A program made the translations under genes and the position numbers. DNA of 64,000 nucleotides from NCBI GenBank assembly GCA_017557405.1, contig JAFYYV010000009.1, positions 94,721 to 158,720 on the forward strand, written 5' to 3'. The stretch is from Prevotella sp. GTDB lineage: Bacteria; Bacteroidota; Bacteroidia; Bacteroidales; Bacteroidaceae. Positions 45,096-54,615 of this stretch are shown here, piece by piece. The notes under the pieces are model-generated. The model saw nothing but the letters and a program-made list of their open reading frames with translations. It was not told the origin of the DNA and did no database searches. Each line of letters opens with the position of its first letter. The first letter of the stretch is position 1.

Positions 45096-46148
45096 TTATT
45101 TGCCGTAAATTCGCTTGCGTAGTTGTTTGAGTTCTTTCCATTGGCGTAATGCGGCTTGCTCGCCAATGTCAATCATTTCGATGATGGATTGCCTACTAAA
45201 CTCCGTAACGGCATAACCATCAAGGTCGGGGTTGATGTAGAGGTCGGCACTCTTGCTATTTTGTGCGTATTTCTCTAAATCGGGGCGAGAGAATACCCAG
45301 TCGATGATGCCCCACAAACCGTTTTTTCCGAAAAGAGAACCCCAAGGTACAGAACCTATTAGGTTGTCATCATCGTCGTCGTGATGGTTCACGGTGAGAT
45401 CGATGGCGATAACAATGTCAGCTCCCATATTTCGCACGATGTCAACGGGTAGGTTGTTGAGCATTCCACCATCAAGCAGAGTGCTGTCGCCCATCTCAAC
45501 GGGTTTGAACAAGCCTGGGATGGCCATGCTGGCACGCATGGCGAGTGGAAGATTGCCACTGCCGAGTTCCACTTCGCTGAATGTGCTTGCATCCACTGCT
45601 ACGCAACGGAAGGGGATGGGCAGACTGTCGAAAGTGGTGAGCGTGGAGCATTGGATGCTGTTTGTCACCATGCTGTCTAACAATGCCACGATATTATCCC
45701 CCCTGATAGCTCCAAACCGGAAACGACCATCGGGATTTGGACGTTGGCTAGCACTTCTATCACGGAAGATGGGGAATCCGAATACGTAGGTCACACCATC
45801 GCGTCGGATGATGGGCTCGTCTTGCACTTCACGTTTGCGGTCTGCTAACAGCGACAACCACTCTTGTGATTTGAACAACGAGTCGAGTGTTTCTGAACGA
45901 TATCCCACGGAATAAAGTCCACCAACGATGGCACCGATGCTAGAACCTGCAATGTAATCGATGGGAATGCCCGCCTTCTCAATGACTTTCATCACCCCCA
46001 CCTCGGCTGCTCCTTTGGCACCTCCACCACCAAACACAATTCCCACACGAGGTCGTGACTCGGGATTCGAGCCTCGACTGTGTGGGACGTTTGCGACGAT
46101 AGGCGACGCAACGACCATGATGAACAGGGTGATCAATACTTTTTTCAA
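45096..46148 (-). CDS. patatin-like phospholipase
   Basis: 350 residues with a signal peptide (ending about IVAN). The patatin fold: glycine-rich oxyanion loop VGIVFGGGGAKGAAEVGVMKVIEKAG, the nucleophile S70 in GSSIG, and the second dyad residue D226 in LLDGGMLNNLPVDIVRNMGADIVIAID. It should hydrolyse acyl chains of lipids in the periplasm or outer membrane. It lacks the C-terminal beta-barrel of the larger Bacteroidetes patatins. It is the last gene after acrAB, the outer-membrane factor and lpxA. Confidence 0.9.
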   Translation of the reverse strand: MKKVLITLFIMVVASPIVANVPHSRGSNPESRPRVGIVFGGGGAKGAAEVGVMKVIEKAGIPIDYIAGSSIGAIVGGLYSVGYRSETLDSLFKSQEWLSLLADRKREVQDEPIIRRDGVTYVFGFPIFRDRSASQRPNPDGRFRFGAIRGDNIVALLDSMVTNSIQCSTLTTFDSLPIPFRCVAVDASTFSEVELGSGNLPLAMRASMAIPGLFKPVEMGDSTLLDGGMLNNLPVDIVRNMGADIVIAIDLTVNHHDDDDDNLIGSVPWGSLFGKNGLWGIIDWVFSRPDLEKYAQNSKSADLYINPDLDGYAVTEFSRQSIIEMIDIGEQAALRQWKELKQLRKRIYGK

Positions 46149-46191
46149 GGGAGTTGCGTTACTTTAATGTCAATTGATAAGCGAGAATGCT

Positions 46192-46974
46192 TTACAATTT
46201 ACTGATGATTCCTTGTTTGGTAGTGTTGATGAACTCGATAATGTTGTGAATCTCGGTGCTGTCGGGCACTTGTTCTTTGATTTGCAACACTGCATCGAAC
46301 ACACTATTCTGTCCATTAAACACCAATCTGTAGGCATTGGCGATGTGCTTCTGCACTTTCTCTGAGATGCCGTATGCTGTCATCATAGTGGTGTTGGGAC
46401 CATTGTATTTCACAGGCTTTCCACCTGCAACGATGTATGGAGGCACATCCTTGGAGAAGGTGGTACCAGCTTGAATCATGGAACCTTCACCAACGCGAGT
46501 CTTGGCGTTCTCAATAACCGACGAAGAGAAGATCACACCATTGCCAATCTCGCAGTCGCCGGCAATCTTCGTACCATAACCCAACACACAGTTGTCTCCA
46601 ATCTTGGTGTCGTGGCTGACGTGGGCGCCTTCCATCAGGAAGTTTCCGTTGCCAATGACGGTCTGTCCGCCAGCGTGAGTGGCTCGGTTGATGACCACAT
46701 TCTCGCGTATTACATTGTTGTCACCAAGCACACATTCCGACTTCTCACCTATGAAATCGAAATCCTGCGGCAGGGCGGCGATAACGGCTCCTTGGTGTAT
46801 CTTGTTGTTGGAACCCATACGTGTGCCATTCAGAATGCTCACGAATGGGAAGATGATGCAATTGTCGCCAATGACCACATCGTCTTCGATATAGACGAAT
46901 GGGAATATCTTGCAGTTATTGCCGATATGAGCGTTGGGGCTGATTTCGGCTTTTGGACTTATATCACTTGCCAT
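46192..46974 (-). CDS. lpxA: acyl-ACP--UDP-N-acetylglucosamine O-acyltransferase (LpxA family)
   Basis: 260 residues from the ATG at 46974. A left-handed beta helix of hexapeptide repeats fills residues 1-180; the C-terminal helical domain is usual for LpxA. The catalytic region is NFLMEGAHVSHDTKIGDN with H118 and H121, matching H122/H125 of E. coli. It adds the first acyl chain in lipid A synthesis. Bacteroidetes often carry more than one LpxA-like gene, and this copy is not beside lpxD or lpxC, so it may be a paralogue. It starts 23 bp after the efflux outer-membrane factor. Confidence 0.88.
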   Translation of the reverse strand: MASDISPKAEISPNAHIGNNCKIFPFVYIEDDVVIGDNCIIFPFVSILNGTRMGSNNKIHQGAVIAALPQDFDFIGEKSECVLGDNNVIRENVVINRATHAGGQTVIGNGNFLMEGAHVSHDTKIGDNCVLGYGTKIAGDCEIGNGVIFSSSVIENAKTRVGEGSMIQAGTTFSKDVPPYIVAGGKPVKYNGPNTTMMTAYGISEKVQKHIANAYRLVFNGQNSVFDAVLQIKEQVPDSTEIHNIIEFINTTKQGIISKL

Positions 46975-46997
46975 AATTATCAATTTTAAATTATCAA

Positions 46998-48389
46998 TTA
47001 TTTTGCACCGCCTCCCAAAGCCTGATAGAGGTTCACCACTGCTTGCATCTTATAGAAGTCGTCGGTGACTTTGGAGATCTCGGCATTGAGCAAACTACTC
47101 TGTGCTTGGATGACCTCAAGATAGGTGGTGTTCGACGAACTGGCCATCAATGCCTTGGTGTCTTCCACGTTCTTGCGCAGAATCTCAACCTGCTGTGCCT
47201 CGATAGCACTCTTCTCGGCACTTGCGTTGTAGAGGACAAGAGCATTGCTGACTTCGCTACCTGCTTGCAAGATGGTATTCTGCCAAGTGTTATATGCTTG
47301 GTCGTATTGCATCTGAGCCACTTTCAAACCAGCAACAATCTGACCATGTTGGAAGATGGGTTGCACAAGGCTTCCCACTGCCGACAACAGAACCTTGCCT
47401 GGGTTCACCAATCCGTTGTTGTTGGTGAAGGCGCCAGTGCCAGTGATGGTGATGTTGGGGTAGAAGCGGCTGCGAGCCTGGTTCACATTGTAGAAACATT
47501 GTGCCAGTTGCATCTCTGCGGCATGCACGTCAGCGCGGTTTTGCAGCAATTGAATGCCTACGCCTGCACTGAACTTCTGAGGTAGTGATTGTTGGTCGAA
47601 CTTTCCACGAGCAATAGTTTGGGCTGGTTGTCCCATGAGCAGTGAAAGGGCGTTCTCCATCTCACGAATCTGACGTGTCATCTCCACCTTCTGAGCCTGA
47701 ACTGACAAATATCCCGACTCGGCGCTCTGAACAGCAGTTGAACGATAGCCGATGCGTGTCTGTTGCATCACTTTCATCTTCTCCCACGTGTCTTTGGTCA
47801 GCGTGGACATGTCGTTCAAGATTTCCATTTGACGGTCGAGCATCAGCAGCGTGTAGTAGAGGTTTGCGACATTCGACACGATGTTTGTCTGCACTACAGT
47901 CTGGTAGTCTTTCGTAGCCAACAATTGCATTTGCGCACTGCGCTTGGCATTGAGCAACGAGCCGAAAAGGTCAACATTCCACGATGCCGAGATGGGCAGG
48001 GAGTAAGCCTTGGTGGCTTTTCCGAAATCGAACGAGGACAGAGTTCCTTGCGGGGAGAAAGATACACCAGGCAGGAATGCCAACTTGGCCACTTTCAGTT
48101 GTTCCTCCACCATCTTCACATTCAAGGCTGCGTTCAACAGGTTGGCATTGTTGTTGAGTGCAGTTTGGATGTGTTGTTGCAATAGTGGGTCGGTAAACAA
48201 CTCACGCCAAGGCAGGTTGCCGAAGCTAGCGGTATCGTTGGTAGCAAGCGTATCGGTGAGCGACATAGGGTCGCGCACAAGTCCGTTGGTCTTCACATCA
48301 GGACGCTCATATTTTCCATATAGGCTCTTGCAGCCGGTGAGTACCACAGCTGCAAGAACCATCATCATCAATATGCTAATTTTCTTCAT
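46998..48389 (-). CDS. outer-membrane efflux lipoprotein (TolC/OprM/NodT family)
   Basis: 463 residues. Lipobox VVLTGC (Cys20). Two repeats of the TolC-type long helical hairpins with beta segments: NLLNAALNVKMVEEQLKVAKLAFLPGVSFSPQGTLSSF in the first half and RADVHAAEMQLAQCFYNVNQARSRFYPNITITG in the second, the signature of RND outer-membrane factors. It forms the outer-membrane channel for the AcrA-AcrB pair encoded just upstream, 3 bp from acrB. Confidence 0.93.
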   Translation of the reverse strand: MKKISILMMMVLAAVVLTGCKSLYGKYERPDVKTNGLVRDPMSLTDTLATNDTASFGNLPWRELFTDPLLQQHIQTALNNNANLLNAALNVKMVEEQLKVAKLAFLPGVSFSPQGTLSSFDFGKATKAYSLPISASWNVDLFGSLLNAKRSAQMQLLATKDYQTVVQTNIVSNVANLYYTLLMLDRQMEILNDMSTLTKDTWEKMKVMQQTRIGYRSTAVQSAESGYLSVQAQKVEMTRQIREMENALSLLMGQPAQTIARGKFDQQSLPQKFSAGVGIQLLQNRADVHAAEMQLAQCFYNVNQARSRFYPNITITGTGAFTNNNGLVNPGKVLLSAVGSLVQPIFQHGQIVAGLKVAQMQYDQAYNTWQNTILQAGSEVSNALVLYNASAEKSAIEAQQVEILRKNVEDTKALMASSSNTTYLEVIQAQSSLLNAEISKVTDDFYKMQAVVNLYQALGGGAK

Positions 48390-48392
48390 AAT

Positions 48393-51300
48393 CTATTCCT
48401 CCACTTTATATTCTTCAGGAACGACACCATGGGCGTATTGTGCCAGTTCGGCGGCAGCTTCCTGATCGGTTTCATCTTCAAACTTCATCGGACGGAACTT
48501 CTCCTGTAGACTCTGGAAGAGAGTGAACAGTGTGGGCACAACGAACAATTGGCACAGCGTACCGATTAACATACCACCCACAGCGGCAGCACCCAAAGTT
48601 TGGTTACCGTTCTTTCCTACACCCGTAGCAAACATCATTGGCAGAAGACCGACGATCATAGCCAACGAAGTCATCAGGATAGGACGCAGACGGGCTGCTG
48701 CACCGAGTACTGCCGACCACGAGATGGCCATACCAAGTTCGCGACGTTCAAGGGCGAACTGCACAATAAGGATGGCGTTTTTGGCCAACAGACCAATCAG
48801 CATGATAAGCGAAATCTGCATGTAGATGTCGTTGGAGTGACCAAACAACTGTGTGAACAAGAAGGCACCAGCCAATCCGAACGGAACTGAGAGAATCACG
48901 GCCAACGGCAAGATGTAACTTTCGTACTGAGCTGACAGAATCAGATAGATGAAAATGAAGCAAAGCACGAAGATGAGCGCTGTAGAGTTCGATGACTGTG
49001 CCTCCTGACGTGTTAGACCTTGGTAGTCGTAAGTATAGCCTGCGGGCAATTGCTCGCGAGCCACTTCCTCGACGGCCTTGATGGCCTCACCTGTCGAGTA
49101 ACCATCGGCAACGGTAGCCGTGACAGTAATAGAGGTAAACAGATTGAAGCGCGTGATGTTCGTCGGACCATATACGCGGTCAACGGAACAGAACTCCTTG
49201 ACTGGAGACATTCCATTTGGTGTACGTACATAGATACCGTTCAACGACTCTGCAGTCATACGGGTTTCGGGCGATGCCTGAATCATCACGCGGAATAGTT
49301 TTCCGTAGGCGTTGAAGTTTGAGGCATAGAGTCCGCCGTAGTATCCCTGCAGGGTGCTTAGCACCGTAGCAGGCGAAATGCCACTCTGCTTACACTTGGC
49401 CACATCGACGTGAACCATATACTGCGGGTAGTTGGGGTTGTATGAAGTTTGTGCCGTCTGTATCTCCGGGCGCTTATTCAGCTCGGCTAGATAGTTCTTG
49501 GTGATATCGAAGAACTTGGTCAGGTCACCACCAGTACGGTCCTGCATGACAAGCGACACACCCGAGTTAGCTGAGAAACCAGGAATCATAGGTGGCGAGA
49601 AAGCCAGAATTTGGGCGTCCTTGATGTGGGCCGTCTTGATGAATATCTGTGCAGCCACCATCTGGGCTTCCTGCGGGTTGATGAGGAAGCGGTAGATGCC
49701 GTCGCCCTGCCACAATCCACTGAGTTTCCACCAGAATCCCTTTTGGCGCTCAGAGAACGGCTTCAGCTTAATAATAAAGGTTGCTTGGTCGGAACCGGCT
49801 CCTGCAATGAAGTTGTAACCCTGAATCTGCTCACGACTCTGGATGGCAGGGTCGGCAGCTAAGATGGAGTCCACCTGGTTGATAATCTGCTTTGTGCGGG
49901 CCACCGACGTTGCAGGCGGCATGGAGATGGTACAGAACATCGTACCAGTGTCCTCGTCGGGCACCAGACCTGTCTTCGTGGTGAACATCGTTGCTGCCAA
50001 GACCACTATACCGATGATGGCAGCGATGATGATGGCAACAGGCTTCTTCACCAGCTTCTCCACTCGATTCTTATATTTGCCCAACACCTTTTCGTAAGCA
50101 GTGTTGAACGAAGCATGGAAGCGGTCGATGCGTGACATTACTCGCTCATTGCCGTTCTCATCCTTTGGTTTCAGGAAGATAGCACACAAAGCGGGCGACA
50201 GCGTCAGGGCGTTCAAAGCCGAGATGAAGATGGAAACGGCCATCGTCACACCGAATTCGCGGTAGAATGTTCCCGTTGTACCACCAATGAAAGACACTGG
50301 GATGAACACCGAAGCCATCACCAAAGTAATGGAGATGATAGCGCCTGAAATCTCGTTCATAGCATCGATAGACGCCGTGAGTGATGATTTGTATCCTTGG
50401 TCAAGTTTTGCATGGACGGCTTCCACTACCACAATGGCATCATCCACTACGATGGCAATAGCCAAAAGCAGGGCCGACAGCGTCAGTAGGTTAATTGAAA
50501 AACCGAAGACGCTCAGGAAGAAGAACGTACCAATCAGCGACACAGGAACAGCAATCAGCGGAATGAGGGTCGAACGCCAGTCCTGGAGGAAGATGTAAAT
50601 CACGATGAACACCAGAATGAGCGTGAACATGAGAGTAAATACCACCTCTTCGATGGAGGCATACAAGAACTCTGTCACGTCATAGTTGATTTTGTATTCC
50701 ATACCCGGCGGGAACAGTTTGGCCTGTTCCTCAAGTTCAGCCTTCACCTGCTTGGCAATCTCGTTGGCGTTCGAGCCGGCAATCTGCTGCACCATACCCA
50801 TCACAGAGGGCAGGTTGTTGTTCTTCATCGAAACGGAATACTGCAGACCACCTAGTTCGATTCTCGCAACATCCTTCAGTTTCAGCGTGTTACCGTTGGC
50901 GTCGCTCGAAATGATGATGTTGCCAAACTCTTCCTCAGTCTTCAGACGACCGGTGTAGCGCATAGCATACTCGTAGGCAACGTTGGCCTCTTCACCGAAC
51001 TTACCCGGAGCAGCTTCGATATTCTGTTCGGCCAGCACAGCACTAATGTCCGAGGGCATCAGGTTGTATTGCTTCATCACCTCGGGCTTCAGCCAGATAC
51101 GCATAGAGTACGACTTCATACCTGGTGAGTTCACGTCACCCACGCCTTGGATACGCTTGATAGCCGGTATGATGTTGATATTGTTGTAGTTCGTCAAGAA
51201 CTCGTCGTCGTAACGGCCATCAGAGGTCAAGGTGAACATCAACACCTGAGAAGTCTGGCGCTTCATGACCGTCACACCGATACGGGTCACTTCGGCAGGC

Positions 51301-51653
51301 AACAAAGCCTGTGCTTGCTGTACGCGGTTCTGAACGTTCACCGCACACATGTCGGCGTTCAGTCCTTGTCGGAACAGGATGCTCAGATTGGCCGAGCCTG
51401 ATGAGGCCGTCGAGCTGATATAATCCATTCCTTCCACACCATTGATGCTTTCCTCAAGAGGTACCAGCACAGAGTTCTTCACCGTCTCTGCATCAGCACC
51501 AGGATAACTGGTGTACACCACGACGGTGGGTGGTGCAATGTCGGGATATTGCTCGATGGGTAGTGTGGCCAACCCAATGAAACCCAGTAGTACGATGGCG
51601 ACGGAAATCACCGTCGACAGCACTGGGCGTTTTATAAATGTTGTAAATGTCAT
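48393..51653 (-). CDS. RND efflux transporter, AcrB/HAE1 family
   Basis: 1086 residues with the duplicated 6+6 membrane helix layout. It begins MTFTTFIKRPVLSTVISVAIVLLGFIGLATLPIEQYPDIAPPTVVVYTSYPGA. The proton-relay aspartate pair lies in LLAIAIVVDDAIVVVEAVHAKL. Helix 11-12 text includes NDIYMQISLIMLIGLLAKNAILIVQFALERR. It exports hydrophobic or amphiphilic compounds from the inner membrane and periplasm. Substrates cannot be read from sequence. Middle gene of the operon. Confidence 0.96.
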   Translation of the reverse strand: MTFTTFIKRPVLSTVISVAIVLLGFIGLATLPIEQYPDIAPPTVVVYTSYPGADAETVKNSVLVPLEESINGVEGMDYISSTASSGSANLSILFRQGLNADMCAVNVQNRVQQAQALLPAEVTRIGVTVMKRQTSQVLMFTLTSDGRYDDEFLTNYNNINIIPAIKRIQGVGDVNSPGMKSYSMRIWLKPEVMKQYNLMPSDISAVLAEQNIEAAPGKFGEEANVAYEYAMRYTGRLKTEEEFGNIIISSDANGNTLKLKDVARIELGGLQYSVSMKNNNLPSVMGMVQQIAGSNANEIAKQVKAELEEQAKLFPPGMEYKINYDVTEFLYASIEEVVFTLMFTLILVFIVIYIFLQDWRSTLIPLIAVPVSLIGTFFFLSVFGFSINLLTLSALLLAIAIVVDDAIVVVEAVHAKLDQGYKSSLTASIDAMNEISGAIISITLVMASVFIPVSFIGGTTGTFYREFGVTMAVSIFISALNALTLSPALCAIFLKPKDENGNERVMSRIDRFHASFNTAYEKVLGKYKNRVEKLVKKPVAIIIAAIIGIVVLAATMFTTKTGLVPDEDTGTMFCTISMPPATSVARTKQIINQVDSILAADPAIQSREQIQGYNFIAGAGSDQATFIIKLKPFSERQKGFWWKLSGLWQGDGIYRFLINPQEAQMVAAQIFIKTAHIKDAQILAFSPPMIPGFSANSGVSLVMQDRTGGDLTKFFDITKNYLAELNKRPEIQTAQTSYNPNYPQYMVHVDVAKCKQSGISPATVLSTLQGYYGGLYASNFNAYGKLFRVMIQASPETRMTAESLNGIYVRTPNGMSPVKEFCSVDRVYGPTNITRFNLFTSITVTATVADGYSTGEAIKAVEEVAREQLPAGYTYDYQGLTRQEAQSSNSTALIFVLCFIFIYLILSAQYESYILPLAVILSVPFGLAGAFLFTQLFGHSNDIYMQISLIMLIGLLAKNAILIVQFALERRELGMAISWSAVLGAAARLRPILMTSLAMIVGLLPMMFATGVGKNGNQTLGAAAVGGMLIGTLCQLFVVPTLFTLFQSLQEKFRPMKFEDETDQEAAAELAQYAHGVVPEEYKVEE

Positions 51654-51687
51654 GTTGATTTACGATTTATCCATTAACGATTTACGA

Positions 51688-52872
51688 TTACTTCTTCATT
51701 GCGTTCACGATGTCGCTGGCCGTCATAGACTTGGCTTGTTCGCTGATTTTCTGTTGATAACGCTCAGGCGTGATGGGGACAATGGTCTGTCCATCCTTCA
51801 ACTTGGTGATACCATTGGTTATATAGCGGTCGCCAATATTCAAACCCTCGGTCACAACATAGTTGACACCGTCGTTCTGGGGAGCCACCTTGATTTCGGT
51901 GAACTTCACTTTGTTGTCCTTGTCGACAATATACATGAACTTCTTGTCCTGTACCTCAGAGACACAAGACTGTGGGATGACGATGGCTGAAGAGGTCTCA
52001 TGGGGTACTACAATAGAACCGCTACCACCACTCTTCAACAGACGCTCGGGGTTGGGGAATACGGCGATGAGCTGGGCAGAACCCGTAGCGGGATCAATCA
52101 CACCACTCATCTTGGTCACTTTGCCCGGATGGTTGTAAATGCTACCATCAGCCAGTTGCAGTTTCACGGTAGGCATAGAAGCCACAGCAGCCTGAGCTGA
52201 ACCGCTGTTCTTCGTCATGTCTAGGATGTCTTTCTCGGTCATAGAGAAGTAAACCTCCATCGACGAGTTGTTGGAAACGGTCGTCAAAGCCTGACCTGAA
52301 CCACTTACCAAAGCACCCACTTTGAAAGGCAATGTACCCACTACGCCAGAAGAAGGACTCTTCACGTAGCAGAAAGACAAAGCCTCTTTGGCTGATGCCA
52401 AAACTGCTTGTGCCTGAGAAACAGCAGCCTGAGCGGTGTTGAAGGAGTTCTGGGCAGTTTGCAGCTCGTATTCTCCGATAACGTTCTGCTCATACAACTT
52501 CTTGTTGTTCTCGTAAGTCAATTTTGCTGTGTTCAACTGGGTTTGAGCCGTGTTGACGGCAGCTTGAGCCTGTCTCACAGCCTGCATTTGTTGCTGGTTG
52601 TCAATCACGAAGAGCACCTGTCCAGCACCCACCGACTGACCTTCCCTCACGTTGACGCGAGTAAGGAAGCCACTCACTTTTGGGCGAATCTCAACATCCT
52701 GAATACCCTTGATGGTGGCAGGATAAGTGGTTTGCGAGGCCGACGACGACGTTCCAACCGTCAAGACGGGATATTCGTCATCGCCAAAGTTAGGTTGTCC
52801 ACCGCGCTTTCCGCCACATGACACCATGAGAGCAGCAACTGCTGCTACGAACAAATAATTGTAAATTTTCAT
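51688..52872 (-). CDS. RND efflux periplasmic adaptor (AcrA/MFP family)
   Basis: 394 residues from the ATG at 52872 (MKIYNYLF). Lipoprotein signal with VSCGG (Cys19). The lipoyl/biotinyl half-motif VRPKVSGFLTRVNVREGQSVGAGQVLFVIDNQQ type text is followed by an alpha-helical hairpin (QAVRQAQAAVNTAQTQLNTAKLTYENNKKLYEQNVIGEYELQTAQNSFNTAQAAVSQAQAVL) and beta-barrel and membrane-proximal domains. It links the AcrB-type pump to the outer-membrane factor. First gene of the five-gene run; no regulator gene adjoins it. Confidence 0.95.
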   Translation of the reverse strand: MKIYNYLFVAAVAALMVSCGGKRGGQPNFGDDEYPVLTVGTSSSASQTTYPATIKGIQDVEIRPKVSGFLTRVNVREGQSVGAGQVLFVIDNQQQMQAVRQAQAAVNTAQTQLNTAKLTYENNKKLYEQNVIGEYELQTAQNSFNTAQAAVSQAQAVLASAKEALSFCYVKSPSSGVVGTLPFKVGALVSGSGQALTTVSNNSSMEVYFSMTEKDILDMTKNSGSAQAAVASMPTVKLQLADGSIYNHPGKVTKMSGVIDPATGSAQLIAVFPNPERLLKSGGSGSIVVPHETSSAIVIPQSCVSEVQDKKFMYIVDKDNKVKFTEIKVAPQNDGVNYVVTEGLNIGDRYITNGITKLKDGQTIVPITPERYQQKISEQAKSMTASDIVNAMKK

Positions 52873-52999
52873 ACCTATACTTAATATAACGTTAATATTT
52901 TCGCATTTACGAGGCCGCGCCATTCTACGTTTCAGGCGCCTTTGCCTTGCTTGAAAGAGTTGAAAACTAATTAAAGTCTGTTAGTTTTTGCAACGAGTG

Positions 53000-53007
53000 C
53001 AAAATTA
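53000..53007 (-). promoter_or_regulatory. -7 box before the efflux operon
   Basis: The minus strand reads TAATTTTG, 128 bp before the acrA-type start; no -33 at the usual spacing. Confidence 0.4.
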
Positions 53008-53066
53008 CAAATAATTCGTTAAAATTGTTGTTTGCCGCTGCAACATTTAACAATAATTGTCAGTAT

Positions 53067-54569
53067 TCATGGGCGAAGCCCCATTTCCTTGGCCTTTTCC
53101 ATGAGTAGTTCCATCAGCGGCTCGCGTTCGTTGGGCACACGATTGTCGAGCACAGCGTCCTTCAAAGCCTTCTTCAGTTCACCCACTTCTCGGCAAGGCG
53201 TCAGATGGAACATCTCCATGATTTCGTTGCCGTCGATTACGGGTTGCAACAGACGTTTGTAGTCGCGCACCTTGAGGTCGGCCAACTTCTCGCGAACAAT
53301 GCGGAAATTATCCAGAAACTTAGCCTTTCGCACTTGGTTCTTGCTGGTTATGTCGGCTTCGCAGAGCATCATCAAATCGTCGATGTCGTCGCCAGCATCG
53401 TTCATCAGTCGTCGAACGGCGCTGTCGGTAACTTCCTCATCGGCAATCACAATGGGACGCATGTGTAGGTCAACCATTTTCTGAACGTACTTCATCTTAG
53501 CGTCCATCGGCAGTTTCAGGCGACGGAAAATGTCGGCAACCATCTTCGCGCCGATGAAGTTGTGATTGTGGAACGTCCATCCTTGCAGGGGTTCCCACCG
53601 CTTCGAGCGCGGTTTTCCGATGTCGTGAAGTAGGGCGGACCATCTGAGCCAAAGCGAAGCATCGTTCTTGGCGACGTTGTCGAGCACCTCCAGCGTATGA
53701 TAAAAATTGTTCTTGTGCGCTTTGCCGTTGCGCGTCTCCACGATGTCAAGGGCGCAAAGTTCGGGCAAGATGATTTGCAGAAGTCCGCAACGCTGCAAAT
53801 CGACGAGCCCTCGGCTGGGTTGAGGCGCCATCATGATTTTGTTCAGTTCCTCCTGAATGCGCTCTCCGCTGATGATCTTGATGCGCTCGGCATTGCGTCC
53901 GAGAGCCTCGAAAGTCTCTTCATCAATATAGAACCTCAACTGGGTGGCGAACCTCACGCATCGCATCATGCGCAAAGGGTCGTCGCTGAAGGTGATGTCG
54001 GGATCGAGTGGAGTGCGGATGATGCCGTCTTCCAAGTCGTAAAGGCCATCGAAGGGGTCCACCAACTCGCCAAATCTGTCTTTGTTCAAGCAGATGGCCA
54101 TCGCGTTGATAGTGAAGTCGCGGCGGTTTTGGTCGTCCTGCAAAGTGCCGTCTTCCACAATAGGCTTGCGTGAATCGTGGCTATAGCTTTCGCGACGGGC
54201 GCCCACGAATTCCACTTCTATTGGGTGTTGGGTGGGAGGTGTTGGCTTTTGGTGGTCACAATTGTTATCACTATCACCCTTCATCCAACACCCATCACCC
54301 ACGATTTTCACCTGCGCCGTACCAAAATTGCGGAACACAGACAGATGGGCTTTCCTGCCCAGCCGATTCTTCAACTCCTCGGCGATGCGAATACCGCTTC
54401 CAACGACCACCACGTCGATGTCGTTGCTGGGACGTTCCAGAAACAAATCGCGCACATAGCCGCCCACGACGTAGCATTCCATTCCCAATTGGTCGGCCGC
54501 ATCGCTGATTTGATGAAATATGTCTTTATCGAGTAGTTGCGCCAGTTCGGCGTCGCTGAGGTTCCTCAT
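53067..54569 (-). CDS. cca: CCA tRNA nucleotidyltransferase with HD domain
   Basis: 500 residues. The nucleotidyltransferase head has YVVGGYVRDLFLERPSNDIDVVV, with the metal-binding D50 and D52. Then come RRDFTINAMAICLN, the flexible-loop region DPLRMMRCVRFATQLRF and the HD hydrolase segment ALLHDIGKPRSKRW. It adds or repairs the 3' CCA of tRNAs, which both tRNA genes in this window need. Residues about 91-116 (GDGCWMKGDSDNNCDHQKPT and on) are an extra, low-complexity insertion between AQVKIV and IEVEFVGARRES that I do not recall in homologues; its DNA is bounded by an inverted repeat (see findings). Confidence 0.93.
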   Translation of the reverse strand: MRNLSDAELAQLLDKDIFHQISDAADQLGMECYVVGGYVRDLFLERPSNDIDVVVVGSGIRIAEELKNRLGRKAHLSVFRNFGTAQVKIVGDGCWMKGDSDNNCDHQKPTPPTQHPIEVEFVGARRESYSHDSRKPIVEDGTLQDDQNRRDFTINAMAICLNKDRFGELVDPFDGLYDLEDGIIRTPLDPDITFSDDPLRMMRCVRFATQLRFYIDEETFEALGRNAERIKIISGERIQEELNKIMMAPQPSRGLVDLQRCGLLQIILPELCALDIVETRNGKAHKNNFYHTLEVLDNVAKNDASLWLRWSALLHDIGKPRSKRWEPLQGWTFHNHNFIGAKMVADIFRRLKLPMDAKMKYVQKMVDLHMRPIVIADEEVTDSAVRRLMNDAGDDIDDLMMLCEADITSKNQVRKAKFLDNFRIVREKLADLKVRDYKRLLQPVIDGNEIMEMFHLTPCREVGELKKALKDAVLDNRVPNEREPLMELLMEKAKEMGLRP

Positions 54570-54596
54570 CCTTTGTCATCTTTGATTTTGAGAGTG

Positions 54597-54604
54597 CAAA
54601 GGTA
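54597..54604 (-). promoter_or_regulatory. -7 box before cca
   Basis: The minus strand reads TACCTTTG, 27 bp before the start codon; -33 unclear. Confidence 0.45.
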
Positions 54605-54615
54605 CTATTTTTTTT

